Assembly: GCA_900545925.1 (NCBI GenBank)
Contig: URAZ01000013.1
Coordinates: 1 to 64,000 of the forward strand
Direction of reading: 5' to 3'
Source of the DNA: an uncultured Eubacteriales bacterium
Lineage (GTDB): Bacteria; Bacillota; Clostridia; Oscillospirales; Oscillospiraceae
DNA length: 64,000 nt
Shown here: positions 8,600-17,836 of the stretch, in pieces
Layout of the letters: each line of letters begins with the position of its first letter
Position numbering within the stretch: position 1 is the stretch's first letter
Notes under the pieces: generated by a model
Seen by the model: the letters and a program-made list of their open reading frames with translations, nothing else
Told to the model about the DNA's origin: nothing
Database searches by the model: none
Position numbers and translations under genes: made by a program

Positions 8600-10078
8600 A
8601 TGTTTGAAAACATCCCCAATGTCAAGCTTGGCCTCATCGCCGTCTCCCGCGACTGCTTCCCGCGGCCGCTTTCCGAAATGCGCCGCGCGAACATCGCCAA
8701 GGCTTGCGAGGGCGGCGTGTACGAATGTCCCGTCACCGTCGAGAACGAAGCCGACATGCTGAAAGCCGTTGCTGATGTCAAGGCAGCGGACTGCAATGCC
8801 CTCGTCGTCTTCCTCGGCAACTTTGGCCCGGAAACGCCCGAAACGCTCATCGCCAAGTATTTTGAAGGCCCGTGCATGTTTGTCGCAGCCGCCGAGGGCG
8901 ACGGCGACCTCATCAACGGCCGCGGCGATGCCTACTGCGGCATGCTGAACTGTTCGTATAACCTCGGCATGCGCCATCTGAAGGGCTACATCCCCGAATA
9001 CCCGGTTGGCACTGCCGACGATATCGCCAAGATGATCGCGGACTTCATCCCCATCGCAAGAGCCGTTATCGGTGTCAAAAACCTCAAGATTATCACCTTT
9101 GGCCCGCGTCCGCAGGACTTCTTTGCCTGCAATGCACCAATCAAGGGCCTGTACGAACTCGGTGTGGAGATCGAGGAGAACTCTGAACTGGATCTGCTTG
9201 TTTCCTATAAAGCCCACGCAGGCGATGCACGCATTCCAGCCGTCTGCGAAGACATGAAAAAGGAAATGGGCGAAGGACGGTATTATGCCGACATGCTCGA
9301 GCGCATGGCGCAGTTTGAACTGACACTTCTGGACTGGGCGGAAGGCCACAAAGGCGCGCGCAAATACGTCGCGTTTGCCGATAAGTGCTGGCCGGCTTTC
9401 CCGGAACAGTTCGGCTTCGAGCCGTGCTATGTCAATTCCCGTCTTGCTTCGCGCGGCATTCCCGTCGCGTGCGAAGTCGATATCTACGGCGCACTCAGCG
9501 AGTACATCGGCGCGTGCATCTCACACGATGCAGTCACGCTTCTCGATATCAACAACTCTGTCCCGGCCAGCCTGTATGAAGCTGAAATCAAGGGCAAGTT
9601 TGACTATACGCTGACTGATACCTTCATGGGATTCCACTGCGGCAACACGCCGTCCTGCAAACTTTGTGCTGACCGTGCGGTCAAATACCAGCTGATTCAG
9701 CACCGTCTGCTTGAACCGGCAGGCTCTGAACCCGACTTCACGCGCGGCACGCTCGAGGCCGATCTTGCAGCAAGCCAGATCACGTTCTACCGCCTGCAGT
9801 GCGACTCTGACGGTGTGCTTCGCAGTTACATCGCCGAGGGCGAGATTCTGCCTGTGAAGACCGGCTCGTTCGGCGGCATCGGCATCTTCGCAATTCCCGA
9901 AATGGGCCGCTTCTATCGCCATGTGCTCATTCAGAAGCGCTACCCGCACCACGGCGCGGTCGCCTTCGGTCACTATGGCAAGCTCCTGTTCGAGGTCTTC
10001 AAGTTCCTCGGCGTGGGCGACATCGCCTATAACCAGCCGAAGTCCCTGCCGTATCCCACGGAGAATCCGTTCGCGTAA
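8600..10078 (+). CDS. L-fucose/L-arabinose isomerase-family protein
   Basis: A 492-aa protein of the L-fucose isomerase-like fold. The sequence starts MFENIPNVKLGLIAVSRDCFP. It shows the family's N-terminal nucleotide-like region (ALVVFLGNFGPETPE), a central metal-site region with conserved acidic and His residues (CEVDIYGALSEYIG, MGFHCGNTP) and a C-terminal domain ending with GHYGKLLFEVFKFLG. The start follows TAAGGAGG by eight bases and overlaps nothing. It should interconvert an aldose and a ketose feeding the co-transcribed xylulokinase. The true substrate cannot be read from sequence; D-arabinose, L-fucose or a pentose are all possible. Confidence 0.83.
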   Translation: MFENIPNVKLGLIAVSRDCFPRPLSEMRRANIAKACEGGVYECPVTVENEADMLKAVADVKAADCNALVVFLGNFGPETPETLIAKYFEGPCMFVAAAEGDGDLINGRGDAYCGMLNCSYNLGMRHLKGYIPEYPVGTADDIAKMIADFIPIARAVIGVKNLKIITFGPRPQDFFACNAPIKGLYELGVEIEENSELDLLVSYKAHAGDARIPAVCEDMKKEMGEGRYYADMLERMAQFELTLLDWAEGHKGARKYVAFADKCWPAFPEQFGFEPCYVNSRLASRGIPVACEVDIYGALSEYIGACISHDAVTLLDINNSVPASLYEAEIKGKFDYTLTDTFMGFHCGNTPSCKLCADRAVKYQLIQHRLLEPAGSEPDFTRGTLEADLAASQITFYRLQCDSDGVLRSYIAEGEILPVKTGSFGGIGIFAIPEMGRFYRHVLIQKRYPHHGAVAFGHYGKLLFEVFKFLGVGDIAYNQPKSLPYPTENPFA

Positions 10079-10097
10079 GAACCCGGAAGTAGTCAAG

Positions 10098-10355
10098 CCT
10101 CCGGCAGCCCCATCTTTTCCGCCTTGCCGGAAAAGATGGGGGAGAAAAGGGGCGCTGGGTTACGGTTTGGTGCGTTCTGCGGGTACAGTTCAGGCAAGTA
10201 CCTGATTTTCGGTTGTTACGAACACACCAAATCACCCTACGGGCAATAAGGTACGCGCCGCCTGTTACGGTACTCCGAATTTGTGAGTAGCTGCGTTAGA
10301 ATATCTGCGGTAAACTAGCTTTGCGTTCAAAATTTGCAGAGCAGCACGAATTTGC
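10098..10355. repeat. Intergenic repeat family B, copy 1
   Basis: A 258-bp non-coding element starting CCTCCGGCAGCC with a hairpin CATCTTTTCCG/CGGAAAAGATG and ending around GCGTTCAAAATTTGC. A copy of the same length lies at 36580-36837. Just downstream, 10357-10392 matches the core of repeat family A in reverse orientation but without its terminal repeats. Confidence 0.75.
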
Positions 10356-10402
10356 CGCAGAAGTTACGAATTCGCTGAAGATTTCCGTAAAAACAGCATA
10401 TC

Positions 10403-10456
10403 AGAAAAGGCATACAGACTCTGCTGAGGGAGGCAGAGTTCGTATGCCTTTTTCTG
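10403..10456. terminator. Bidirectional terminator
   Basis: Stem GGCATACagACTCTGC (10409-10424) / GCAGAGTtcGTATGCC (10433-10448), followed by TTTTTCTG on the plus strand and TTTTCTGA on the minus strand. It separates the convergent isomerase and transketolase operons. A second hairpin, ACAGCCGCCG (10472-10481) / CGGCGGCTGT (10494-10503), lies nearer the transketolase stop. Confidence 0.8.
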
Positions 10457-10525
10457 TTTGGATATTGATTGACAGCCGCCGAGAGTGGACTCCCGGCGGC
10501 TGTACAGGAAAGGGTAGGAACGTGC

Positions 10526-11512
10526 TTAGAACATGGCCTTCATTGCCTCATACAGACCGTCGGCGTCCATACCGTTGCGGGCGTAGAGGAATTCGGGGTT
10601 CGCAATCGGGACGAAGTAGTCCGGGCAGCCGCGGCTGACCAGTTTGCAGGCAATGCCTGCCTCTGCGATACACGAGCCGACCAACTGGCCAAGACCGCCG
10701 AGCAGATTGTGGTCCTGCGCTGCGACGACGCGGCCGGTTTTTGCGGCGTCAATAACGGCCTGCTTGTCAAGCGGTTTGATCGTGAACATATCGACGACGC
10801 GGATCTCCTTGCCGAGTTCGTCATGGATGCGCTTGGCGGCTTCCATGGCGAAGTGCACCATGATGCCGGTGCAGATGAACGCACCGTCGTCGCCTTCGCG
10901 CGGGATGAGCGCCTTGCCGATTTCGTATTTTGTATCCTCTGGATACAGGGAACTTGTGGCCTCGCGGCCAAGACGAATGTAGACAGGGGCGTTCAGTTCC
11001 ATTGCTGCCTCCAGCAGCTTTGCAATCTGGAACGGGTCGCCCGGCTCGAGAACCGTCATGTTGTTGCAGGCAACCATGAGCGCGGAGTCTTCCAGCGCGC
11101 AGTGCGTGCAGCCGGAAGCACCGTTGGAATAGCCTGCACCGTTGCCGATGATGACGACCGGCAGCTTGGAATAGCAGATATCGGTGCGCACCTGCTCGTA
11201 GCAGCGCATGGACGCGAACGGTGCGAACGCGAACGCCAGCGGGCGGAAGCCCTCGTGGGCAAGACCGGCGGAGACGCTCATCAGGTTCTGCTCGGCAATG
11301 CCGACGTTGTAGCAGCGGTCAGGATATTTTTCCTTGAACGCTTGAATGCGGGAGGAGGTATCGACGTCGGCGGTCAGAACGAGCATATTGTCATACTCGC
11401 CGCCGAGCGTTGCCAGGCACTTGCCGACAGCGTCGCGTGCGCTGGTCATCATGGTCATGTTCAGGGTCATGTTCATTTCGCCCTGCAGCAGCTTGTCCTG
11501 CGCTTCACTCAT
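10526..11512 (-). CDS. Transketolase, C-terminal (pyrimidine-binding) subunit
   Basis: A 328-aa second half of a split transketolase. It has the Pyr domain with the thiamine-activating glutamate in YNVGIAEQNLMSVSAGLA, followed by FAFAPFASMRCYEQVR and the C-terminal transketolase domain (GRVVAAQDHNLLGGLG). It begins ATGAGTGAAGCG overlapping the stop of the N-terminal subunit (ATGA at 11509-11512), so the two halves are translationally coupled. Together they would transfer two-carbon ketol units between pentose, triose and hexose phosphates, consuming the xylulose 5-phosphate made by XylB. A 1-deoxyxylulose-type alternative is less likely given the operon. Confidence 0.92.
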   Translation of the reverse strand: MSEAQDKLLQGEMNMTLNMTMMTSARDAVGKCLATLGGEYDNMLVLTADVDTSSRIQAFKEKYPDRCYNVGIAEQNLMSVSAGLAHEGFRPLAFAFAPFASMRCYEQVRTDICYSKLPVVIIGNGAGYSNGASGCTHCALEDSALMVACNNMTVLEPGDPFQIAKLLEAAMELNAPVYIRLGREATSSLYPEDTKYEIGKALIPREGDDGAFICTGIMVHFAMEAAKRIHDELGKEIRVVDMFTIKPLDKQAVIDAAKTGRVVAAQDHNLLGGLGQLVGSCIAEAGIACKLVSRGCPDYFVPIANPEFLYARNGMDADGLYEAMKAMF

Positions 11513-12366
11513 GCTTCCGCACCCCACTTTCTTTCATATGCTTCGGTGATCTCGGCCTTCGCCTTGATCCAGTCGGCCTCATTGACGCAGCCTGCATGCC
11601 AGGAGACATTATTCTCCATGAAGCTGACGCCGTGGCCCTTGACGGTCTTGCCAATGATAACGGTTGGGACGTCGGAATCGGGTGCGGGCAGCGCGTCGAT
11701 GGCGTCCAGGATGGCGTTCATGTCGTGGCCGTCGATGGTGACGGTGTTCCAGCCGAACGCGCGCCACTTGTCGGCGAACGGTTCCAGCGCCATGTATTCC
11801 TCGGTTGGGCCGTCGAAGGACATGCCGTTGCGGTCAACGAAGACGACCAGATTGCCGAGTTTATACTGGTGGGCGTACATCGCCGCCTCCCAGATCGAAC
11901 CCTCGCCGCACTCGCCGTCGCCGACAACGGTGTATACGCGGCTGCTTGAGCCCTTGCGCTTCAGCGCGGTCGCCATGCCGCAGGCGACGGGGAAGCCGTG
12001 GCCAAGCGAACCGGTAGAGACATCGACATACGGGTTCGCAAGGTTGCAGGAGTGCATGCCGAAGCGGCCAAAGTTGGTGGCGTATTCCTTGTAGATATCT
12101 CCGACGTCATAGCAGCCGATGGCGGCTTGGCTGAACGAGGTGACGGCTGCCGCGTGGCCCTTGGACAGGACGAAGCGGTCGCGGCCCTCCCAGTGCGGAT
12201 CCTTGACGTCATAGTGCATTGCATACTGCCAGATGGCGGTCATCATATCGCAGACGGACAGGTCACCGCCGATGTGGATGAGCGTTTGATGCGCCAGATC
12301 CAGAAGCCGGATCTTCGTCGTTAGGGCAGCCTGCTCCATGCGATGGACTAAGGCTTTCTCTGCCAT
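11509..12366 (-). CDS. Transketolase, N-terminal (TPP-binding) subunit
   Basis: A 285-aa thiamine-diphosphate binding half of the split transketolase. The start MAEKALVHRMEQ is supported by an AAAGGAG site upstream. The PP domain has LSKGHAAAVTSFSQA, GSLGHGFPVACGMA and the metal/TPP motif GDGECGEGSIWEAAM...VFVDRNG. It is downstream of a GPH-family symporter by about 35 bases and overlaps the C-terminal half, giving a dehydrogenase-transporter-tktN-tktC operon on the minus strand. Confidence 0.92.
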   Translation of the reverse strand: MAEKALVHRMEQAALTTKIRLLDLAHQTLIHIGGDLSVCDMMTAIWQYAMHYDVKDPHWEGRDRFVLSKGHAAAVTSFSQAAIGCYDVGDIYKEYATNFGRFGMHSCNLANPYVDVSTGSLGHGFPVACGMATALKRKGSSSRVYTVVGDGECGEGSIWEAAMYAHQYKLGNLVVFVDRNGMSFDGPTEEYMALEPFADKWRAFGWNTVTIDGHDMNAILDAIDALPAPDSDVPTVIIGKTVKGHGVSFMENNVSWHAGCVNEADWIKAKAEITEAYERKWGAEA

Positions 12367-12400
12367 GTGAAAACTCCTTTCAGCTTGTGGTTGCGGGGGA

Positions 12401-13783
12401 TTATTCGGCTTTTTCCTTGAGCTTGGCAAGGATCTCGTAGTAACGCTCACGGTTGAGCTTGTAGAACAGGAAGACAACGCCGACGACGATACCGATGACG
12501 CCGGGGAGCCAGGTGAAGAAGCCGTTGATCCAGAACAGGACATCGCCGTTCTGCGTCTGGTTGGCGGCGAAGCCGAGCGCGGCCAGAACAGCGCCGACAC
12601 CGGCAGTGGAGATGGTCATGCCGAGCTTGTTCGCGAAGTGGCAGAGGGAGACGGCAAACGCGGAGGCGCGGATACCGGTCTTATACTGGCCGACCTCGAT
12701 GGTATCGAGCATGCAGGCGTAGACCGCAGCCATGATCAGACCGTTGAAGTAGCCGCTGACACCGGCGAAGATGTAGAACAGCAGGGGATTGGTACCGGCG
12801 TTGATGAAGTTCATCGCGACAAACAGCGCGCCGGAGCCGATTGCGCCCAGAGCGACGATCCGGCCCTTGTTGCCGCACTTCTCCATGAGGATCGGGGCCG
12901 TGAACGGGCCTGCGATACCGCAGCCAATGGCGATCAGATTATAGATCGTAAAGAGGTTGGTGTTGCCGGCATAATAGGTGAAGTAGTACATCATGACGCC
13001 GCTGCGGCCGTACATGTAAATACCGCAGACGAACTGGCCGAACATGACCATGAGCAACGGGCCGTTCTGAATGACGAAGTGCCAAAGATCCTTTGCGGGC
13101 AGCTTGGTGCTCTTCTGGGGCTCGACGACTTCCCTGGAGTTCCGGTACAGCAGGACTGCAAACAGCAGGCCGGGGACAGTGAAGATAATGGCAGCGGTGA
13201 AATATGCTTTGTCCTGCGCCATACCGCCGGACATCAGCAGGTTGATGAGCGGCAGCCACAGAACCGTCAGCAGCCAGAACAGCAGCTGGGATGTGCCGAG
13301 GCGGTAGCCGTAGAGCGAGCCGCGGTCGTCCGTGTTCTGCGTCATAGCGCCGCCGAGCGAGCCGTAGGCGATATGATAGGCCGTGAAGAAGACCATGTAC
13401 AGGCAGTACACGATGGAGACGACGGTGATCTTGGCGGAGGTCGACCAATGGCCGATCGGCAGCCAGAGCAGGATGTTCGACAGCGCGAACGGAATCATCA
13501 TCCGAATCAGCCATGGGCGGTACACGCCCTTGGGCGAACGGCTCTTGTCGATGATAACGCCGATGACGGGGTCGTTAATGGCGTCCCAGAGCTTGGACAG
13601 GGACATAATGGCGGTGACTGCTGCCATGGGGATCAGCAGGGTATCGGTCAGGAAGGCCATGAGGAAGGCGCTGATCATACCATAGGTAATGGTATTGAGA
13701 TAGTCGCCCATGCCAAACAGAACCTTCTGCTTGACGCTCAACCGGGATTCCTTGACCTCGGTTACAGTTTGCTTATGTTCCAT
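12401..13783 (-). CDS. GPH/MelB-type sugar:cation symporter
   Basis: A 460-aa integral membrane transporter of the glycoside-pentoside-hexuronide (MelB-like, MFS) family, with about 12 hydrophobic segments. The N-terminal region shows FGMGDYLNTITYG and the family cation-site region SKLWDAINDPVIGVIIDKS. A hydrophilic central loop and a second six-helix half follow. Gene order (polyol dehydrogenase upstream, transketolase downstream) suggests uptake of a pentose, pentitol or pentoside. Substrate and coupling ion are not determined by sequence. Confidence 0.88.
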   Translation of the reverse strand: MEHKQTVTEVKESRLSVKQKVLFGMGDYLNTITYGMISAFLMAFLTDTLLIPMAAVTAIMSLSKLWDAINDPVIGVIIDKSRSPKGVYRPWLIRMMIPFALSNILLWLPIGHWSTSAKITVVSIVYCLYMVFFTAYHIAYGSLGGAMTQNTDDRGSLYGYRLGTSQLLFWLLTVLWLPLINLLMSGGMAQDKAYFTAAIIFTVPGLLFAVLLYRNSREVVEPQKSTKLPAKDLWHFVIQNGPLLMVMFGQFVCGIYMYGRSGVMMYYFTYYAGNTNLFTIYNLIAIGCGIAGPFTAPILMEKCGNKGRIVALGAIGSGALFVAMNFINAGTNPLLFYIFAGVSGYFNGLIMAAVYACMLDTIEVGQYKTGIRASAFAVSLCHFANKLGMTISTAGVGAVLAALGFAANQTQNGDVLFWINGFFTWLPGVIGIVVGVVFLFYKLNRERYYEILAKLKEKAE

Positions 13784-13837
13784 GTTGTATCCTTTCTATC
13801 TCTTCCTTTTTGTTGAACGGAAATCGGATGGAAGCCA

Positions 13838-14896
13838 TCAGCGCTGGCAGTCGACGATGATCTTGTTGCTCTTGGATTCCAGGAACGCGTTGAAGATCTC
13901 GACGCCGTCGCTGAGCTTCATTTCGCGGTTTGCGATCACGTCCAGATTCATTCTCGGGATGAGGTCGATGACGCGCGGATAGTTGTAGATCGTGGTGTAG
14001 ACGGTCTGCAGGCGGCCTTCCTTCAGATACAGGTCGTACAGGTTGAGCGGCAGCTCATAGTCCATCGGGAATACGGCGAAGTAGACGACCGTGCCCTTGT
14101 TGGCCAGCAGCTTCGGCAGCAGCGGAGCGGCGGCGGGAACGCCGGAAACGTCGAAGATCACGTCGTAGCCGCGGCCGTTTGTGATCTCCATCGCGCGTTC
14201 TTTCAGATCCTCATTCTTCGGGTCGATGACATACTGTGCGCCGAGCTTCAGAGCCGTCTCACGCTTTTCTGCGATGGGATCGGAAACGGTGACGTTTGCA
14301 CCGCCCTTGAGCAGGAGCATGTTGAGGATGATGGAGCCGATCGCGCCGCAGCCCTGCAGCAGCACGTTGTCGCCGATCTTGATGTCGGCCAGATCCATGC
14401 CGTCCATCGCGGAGGCCATCGGCTCTGCGAGGCAGTAATACTTCGGGTCGATGGGGCTGTTCTTCGGGATCTGGAAGACCTGCTCGCAGACGGCGGTGCA
14501 GTATTCGGTGAAGCCGTGAACGAAGGAGCCTGCGATCGGATGCTTACAGAAGATGTCGTGGCCGCGCTTGCATTCGTCGCAGCAGCCGCACGGTGCGGTG
14601 CAGTTTACGACGACCTTGTCGCCGACGGCAAAGCCGTTTTCCGTGGCGCGGGGATTGACTTCGACGATCGTGCCGCAGAGCTCATGGCCCATGATCCAGG
14701 GTGCAGGCATGCCGTACAGACCCATCGTGACGATGTGCACGTCGGTCGCGCACATGGCGCAGTAGTCGACGCGGATCTTCATATCGTCGGTCGGCAGAAG
14801 CTGCGGTTCCGGGATGTCCAGAAGCTCACATTTGCCGGGTTCGATGACTTTTCTTCCGTCCATTTTCGCCTGTGTTGTGTAAACGAGAGCTTTCAT
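13838..14896 (-). CDS. Zinc-dependent MDR alcohol/polyol dehydrogenase
   Basis: A 352-aa medium-chain dehydrogenase/reductase. The catalytic zinc ligand region is CAMCATDVH with GHELCG following. The structural zinc lobe is CGCCDECKRGHDIFC, four cysteines in the usual spacing. A Rossmann fold with GCGAIGSIILNMLL binds NAD(P). It fits sorbitol/xylitol/threonine-dehydrogenase relatives. As first gene of the operon with a sugar symporter and transketolase, it plausibly oxidises a pentitol to a ketopentose for the xylulokinase. A second MDR enzyme is encoded at 16811-17836. Confidence 0.88.
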   Translation of the reverse strand: MKALVYTTQAKMDGRKVIEPGKCELLDIPEPQLLPTDDMKIRVDYCAMCATDVHIVTMGLYGMPAPWIMGHELCGTIVEVNPRATENGFAVGDKVVVNCTAPCGCCDECKRGHDIFCKHPIAGSFVHGFTEYCTAVCEQVFQIPKNSPIDPKYYCLAEPMASAMDGMDLADIKIGDNVLLQGCGAIGSIILNMLLLKGGANVTVSDPIAEKRETALKLGAQYVIDPKNEDLKERAMEITNGRGYDVIFDVSGVPAAAPLLPKLLANKGTVVYFAVFPMDYELPLNLYDLYLKEGRLQTVYTTIYNYPRVIDLIPRMNLDVIANREMKLSDGVEIFNAFLESKSNKIIVDCQR

Positions 14897-15041
14897 GTTC
14901 TTTTTTCCTCCAACAAGTTTTTTTACATATGGTGTTCGGCTGTTTCCATGATACCGGATTGTCCGGGGCTTTGCGCTTTATATTTCAACCTTTTCCCACC
15001 CAAAAATACAAAAGCACGTCAAAATATACCGGCGGTTTTTG

Positions 15042-15082
15042 TGCATATTCACAATTTTGCATACGCCATTGTGAAAAATGCA
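15042..15082. promoter_or_regulatory. Inverted-repeat operator candidate
   Basis: TGCATATTCACAAT (15042-15055) and ATTGTGAAAAATGCA (15068-15082) are near-perfect inverted arms 12 nt apart. They lie in the 373-bp divergent region between the dehydrogenase operon and the AraC-family gene, and are a plausible site for that regulator. The rest of the gap is A/T-rich and holds no gene. Confidence 0.5.
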
Positions 15083-15205
15083 TGGTGGAAGTGCGAAAAT
15101 TATACCTTGATGGTTTGAATTTTTGCATTGGATTGTCGGAAGTAAAAATAATATACATATTTTGGGTGAGATTCAGACAGAAACAGAGCAAATCCAACAA
15201 AAAGC

Positions 15206-15234
15206 TTGGCATTGCGCGCGTGCTGTGATAAAAT
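15206..15234 (+). promoter_or_regulatory. Promoter candidate for the AraC-family gene
   Basis: TTGGCA (15206-15211), 17-nt spacer, TAAAAT (15229-15234), 36 nt before the ATG. Confidence 0.5.
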
Positions 15235-15269
15235 ATCTGACATCAGTAAAAAAGCAACGGGAGGCTGTC

Positions 15270-16814
15270 ATGATTCAGGTCCTGAATATTTCATCCCTGT
15301 ATTCGCAGACGCAGCATCTGCGCCGCATCCTTCTGGGGCAGGCCGGGCACATTCAACTGTGCGGAACGGCGGACAACAGTGTGCTCGGAATGTCGCTGAT
15401 CGAGTCGCTGCACCCGGACGTTGTGATCATGCCGGTGCATATGACCTTCTGGAACCCGGAGGATCTTATCAATTATCTGCTCCCGCGCGGGATCTGCCCG
15501 CGCTTCGTCCTGCTGTCCGACGGGGCGGAGGCGGTCATTGAGGGCGCGGCTGCGGTCAAGGTGCAGCAGCTGCTGCCGGACGCCATGCCCTCGGATGCGA
15601 TGCTCCTGCACGCGGTCGAGGAGGCCGGACGCCTGCAAAAGCACGAAACGGGCGCAGTCCGGCCCCCGGAAAACGAATATGTCCAGCACAGTCTGGAGGT
15701 CATGGAGCTGCTGATGGGCCTTGTGCCGGTCGGCACAGGATCTGCACAGCAGCAGTTCGGCCGGCTGCATGTAGGCAGCCAAGAATGCTGGATTTTGCTC
15801 GGCTCCCAGCCAGATCCCGGCTTTTCCTCCGATTATGCCGCGCTGGAATCGTTCTTTTCAGAGTTGACTGCGCTTCTTCGTCCGCTTGGAAATACGGATA
15901 TCTGTATTTACCGCGATCAGAATCTGTGCATTCTGCTTGCCGGCGGGCAGGACGTAGAGCCGGACTGGAACTTTTGGGCGGGACAGATCAACGCGCTTGC
16001 TGCGCAGCATGCGCTCGGGCAGATGACCTTTGATATTTCCGACGTACCGCTGCCGCTGCCGCAGTGGCACAATCAGTGCCGCCAGCTGCTGGAGCTGCGC
16101 AAGCAGCGCTTTTTCTTCTCGCCGCTCTGCCTGCAGCCGAAGATGGCGTTTTCCTACCGCGTGCCGGTCACGCAGCAGCTGCTGCACGAAAAGCTTTCGG
16201 CGCTTTCGCTGAGTATGCAGGATGCGCGGCAGCTGGAGGCGCTTGCGATCCTGCGGGAGCTGCAGGACATGGTCAGCCACAGTATGTCGGATGAGGTCTG
16301 CTCGTTTGTCATGACGCAGCTGACGGTTCAGATGTATTCCCTCAGCAGCAGCTTCGGCGTCGATCCCGCGCTGACCCCGCTGCTGGGCGCGCAGCGTCCG
16401 GCGACGGTCGAGGCCATGTTCACCATCTGCCGCGAACAGATGACCGCGCTGTTTTCCAGCATCCGCAATCTGCGCACGACGTCCAACAGCGCCATCGACG
16501 AGGTCTGCCGCTTCGTTACGCAGAACCTTGCTGAGCCGCTGACGCTGACGGTCGCGGCGGAGTATGTCCATATGAACCCGGCCTATCTCAGCCGCGTGTT
16601 CAAAAAGGAGACAGGACAGGCATTCAATGCCTATGTGAGCGAGCAGCGCATCCGCCGCGCCAAGCAGCTGCTGCAGACGAAAGACCGCATCATCGATATC
16701 GCCGGAAACGTCGGCTTTGAAAACTCTAAATATTTCAGTCAGGTATTCAAAAAGCAAACAGGTATGACGCCGCAGGAGTACCGCGCAGCCATGCAGAAGG
16801 AGGCAGAATTATGA
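15270..16814 (+). CDS. AraC-family regulator with degenerate receiver domain
   Basis: A 514-aa transcription factor. The C-terminal 100 residues are an AraC/XylS DNA-binding domain with two helix-turn-helix units (VAAEYVHMNPAYLSRVFKKE and IAGNVGFENSKYFSQVFKKQ). The N-terminus (about 1-110) has the beta-alpha pattern of a response-regulator receiver, but the phospho-acceptor position is proline (PDVVIMPV, Pro55 instead of Asp). It would therefore not be a normal phosphorelay target. The middle is of unknown function. The start at 15270 has GGGAGG seven bases upstream. It overlaps the downstream dehydrogenase (ATGA) and faces the dehydrogenase-transporter-transketolase operon, so it is the likely local sugar regulator. 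Confidence 0.85.
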   Translation: MIQVLNISSLYSQTQHLRRILLGQAGHIQLCGTADNSVLGMSLIESLHPDVVIMPVHMTFWNPEDLINYLLPRGICPRFVLLSDGAEAVIEGAAAVKVQQLLPDAMPSDAMLLHAVEEAGRLQKHETGAVRPPENEYVQHSLEVMELLMGLVPVGTGSAQQQFGRLHVGSQECWILLGSQPDPGFSSDYAALESFFSELTALLRPLGNTDICIYRDQNLCILLAGGQDVEPDWNFWAGQINALAAQHALGQMTFDISDVPLPLPQWHNQCRQLLELRKQRFFFSPLCLQPKMAFSYRVPVTQQLLHEKLSALSLSMQDARQLEALAILRELQDMVSHSMSDEVCSFVMTQLTVQMYSLSSSFGVDPALTPLLGAQRPATVEAMFTICREQMTALFSSIRNLRTTSNSAIDEVCRFVTQNLAEPLTLTVAAEYVHMNPAYLSRVFKKETGQAFNAYVSEQRIRRAKQLLQTKDRIIDIAGNVGFENSKYFSQVFKKQTGMTPQEYRAAMQKEAEL

Positions 16815-17836
16815 TCCGGTCGCTTCGGATGCAGCCGAACCGGAAGCTGTATTTCAAGGAGCTTCCCATGCCGCCCACGCCGGGGCCGGGCGAGGTGCAG
16901 GTCAGAATGGCGTTCGCGTCGATCTGCGGCTACGATATGATGATGCTGCGCGGAACGGCGGCGTATCCGCTGAACGGCTATCTGGGGCACGAGGGCTCCG
17001 GCGTCGTGACAGCGGTGGGCGAGAATGTCCGTGCGCTCCACCCGGGCGACCGCGTGACGATCAACCCGTATGAGCCGTGCGGCCTGTGCGACGCCTGCCG
17101 CAGCAACCGCCCGGAATACTGCACGAACCCCAGTTCCGGCTATGCCAATCTGATGACGGAGTATCTGAACATTCGCCAGCAGCAGGTTTTCCGCCTGCCG
17201 GAACAGGTGAGTCTGCGTGCCGGAAGTCTGATCGAGCCGCTGATGATGGCCATGCACGCCGTAAGCAAGGCGCGGCTTGGCTATGGCAAGCGGGTTATTC
17301 TGCTCGGCTGCGGGGCCATGGGGCAGATCATTCTCAAGCTCGTGCGGCAGCACCCGGTCGGGCAGATCGTCGTGGTCGAGCCGGTCGCGGAAAAGCGGGA
17401 GGCGGCGCTGCGCTTCGGCGCGGACGTTGTGATCGACCCGAATACACAGAGCGTCGTGACCGAGGCGCTGACGCTGAGCGGCGGAATCGGCTACGATGCG
17501 GTCATTGAGGCCAGCGGCGACCGGAAATCGGCGGCAATTACCATGAATCTTGTCGCGCGCGGCGGTTCCGTCGTCTTTTTCGGGCTTTACGGGATGGATT
17601 ACAATCTGGAATTGAATCTGTTTACGCTCTATTGGAAGGACGCGACGCTCTCCGCTGTCTGCGTGCCGAGCGGGCAGTTTTCGGCAGCCATCGCTATGGC
17701 GCGGCATTTGAAGCTGGAGGAGGTCGTTTCCTGTGAGCTGCCGTTTTCCAAAGGAATCGAGGCGTTCCGTGAAAAATCCAGCGGCCGCGATGCTAAGGTT
17801 ATGCTGCGTTTTGAACAGGAGGACAGCACATGCTGA
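16811..17836 (+). CDS. Zinc-dependent MDR dehydrogenase (second)
   Basis: A 341-aa medium-chain dehydrogenase. It has the catalytic Cys in ASICGYDMM, GHEGSGVV, structural zinc cysteines CGLCDACRSNRPEYC and a dinucleotide motif GCGAMGQIILKLV. It is only distantly like the dehydrogenase at 13838-14896, although both sit in the same locus. The start overlaps the regulator stop (ATGA), indicating co-expression. A pentitol or related polyol is the likely substrate by context; this is inference. Confidence 0.87.
   Translation: MIRSLRMQPNRKLYFKELPMPPTPGPGEVQVRMAFASICGYDMMMLRGTAAYPLNGYLGHEGSGVVTAVGENVRALHPGDRVTINPYEPCGLCDACRSNRPEYCTNPSSGYANLMTEYLNIRQQQVFRLPEQVSLRAGSLIEPLMMAMHAVSKARLGYGKRVILLGCGAMGQIILKLVRQHPVGQIVVVEPVAEKREAALRFGADVVIDPNTQSVVTEALTLSGGIGYDAVIEASGDRKSAAITMNLVARGGSVVFFGLYGMDYNLELNLFTLYWKDATLSAVCVPSGQFSAAIAMARHLKLEEVVSCELPFSKGIEAFREKSSGRDAKVMLRFEQEDSTC

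Noticed and set aside
10469..12094. A 541-codon plus-strand frame opposite the transketolase subunits
   Set aside because: The minus strand encodes complete TPP-enzyme motifs and tight operon overlaps, so the plus-strand frame is not a gene.
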